This document shows positions 30,371 to 30,680 of a DNA stretch of 30,680 bases, piece by piece. The notes under the pieces are model-generated. The model was not told the origin of the DNA. It did not search any database and saw nothing but the letters and a program-made list of their open reading frames with translations. Made by a program: the position numbers and the translations under genes. The DNA is from Aureobasidium sp. EXF-3400. Lineage: Eukaryota; Ascomycota; Dothideomycetes; Dothideales; Saccotheciaceae. Every line of letters starts with the position of its first letter. The first letter of the stretch is position 1. The DNA is taken from contig SWBL01000465.1 in assembly GCA_024195585.1 (NCBI GenBank), positions 1 to 30,680 on the forward strand. The letters run 5' to 3'.

Positions 30371-30405
30371 TTGATTTGATTTGATTTGATTTGATTTGAT
30401 TTGAT
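30371..30405. repeat. (TTGAT)7 microsatellite
   Basis: Seven perfect tandem copies of TTGAT directly after the palindromes. Length-variable in principle. No function inferred. Confidence 0.9.
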
Positions 30406-30680
30406 ATTCTTAAGCTATTCGCCCTGGTGGAGGCATGAGCTGTCCATTGCTAGTTCCTTTCTTTGTCATGTTACATTACATCGCCAAGCTTAGTATATGA
30501 CGACCTTATTGCCTTGCCCAGTTAGTCTTTCGCGTAGTACACCTCCGTCGGACTACCTAAGTAGGCACCTGTAATCGATGAAAACCCCTGTAAAAACCCA
30601 GTGGGAAAACCAGGGGAAACCAATCACAGCGTAGGGATCCTGCCGCTACCACCTCGAAGGGGGCATTGCCCGAGCACATT
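30406..30680. other. Gene-free end of window
   Basis: No gene seen. 30582-30626 contains AAAACCCCTG, AAAACCCAG and AACCAGGGGAAACC strings, imperfectly repeated in both orientations, which could be a transposon end, but the partner would lie outside or be lost. Confidence 0.3.

Overview
The window looks like accessory or repeat-rich DNA of a filamentous ascomycete. Introns are 47-64 nt with GT/AG borders and CTRAY-like branch points. The gene content is Zn2Cys6 regulators, hybrid histidine kinases, F-box-like proteins, an FSH1-type hydrolase, an APH-type kinase and hAT transposons. A Dothideomycete is my guess from family resemblance only. No bacterial, phage, CRISPR or rRNA/tRNA feature was seen. 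Coding and gene-free parts alternate, and most gene-like stretches are broken. Only a few models read cleanly end to end: two short Zn2Cys6 paralogues (128-795 minus, 9440-10149 plus), a 749-aa histidine-kinase model with six introns (21367-23918 minus) and an intronless 1327-aa hybrid histidine kinase (24783-28766 plus).

Layout. 1-1380 and 8876-10260 are the two arms of an inverted duplication holding one small Zn2Cys6 gene each, with promoter and flanks. A third, partial copy of the upstream part lies at 1705-2215, and four perfect hairpins sit between (1417-1588). 2457-3490 is a broken F-box/LRR-like gene. About 3787-6140 is a decayed hAT transposon on the minus strand, followed by a plus-strand zinc-binding tail resembling fungal RecQ-like helicase repeats (6312-7040). 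7041-8875 and 10261-12168 hold nothing I can name. 12169-12396 is an F-box-like scrap. 12956-14484 is a third Zn2Cys6 gene, broken in its second half. 15719-16118 is the tail of a pogo/Fot-like transposase; it abuts, at a 25-bp palindrome, a 5'- and 3'-truncated histidine kinase relic (16108-17285). 18560-19340 (APH-like, minus) and about 19398-20207 (FSH1 serine hydrolase, plus) are broken and divergent. 21367-28766 holds two divergently transcribed histidine kinases. 29023-30283 is a second hAT relic, followed by palindromes and a (TTGAT)7 microsatellite.

Themes. (1) Three histidine-kinase loci lie within 13 kb. Two of them need very small exons (4 nt and 8 nt) that fall exactly on the phosphoacceptor-His motif and on the receiver acidic pocket. 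The middle kinase has lost the whole H-box. (2) Most recognisable nonsense codons are TAA or TAG where the family expects CAA, CAG or TGG, i.e. C-to-T changes in CpA context, the signature of repeat-induced point mutation (RIP). (3) The small Zn2Cys6 module has been duplicated together with its promoter in inverted orientation. All homology calls are by eye; none has been searched.
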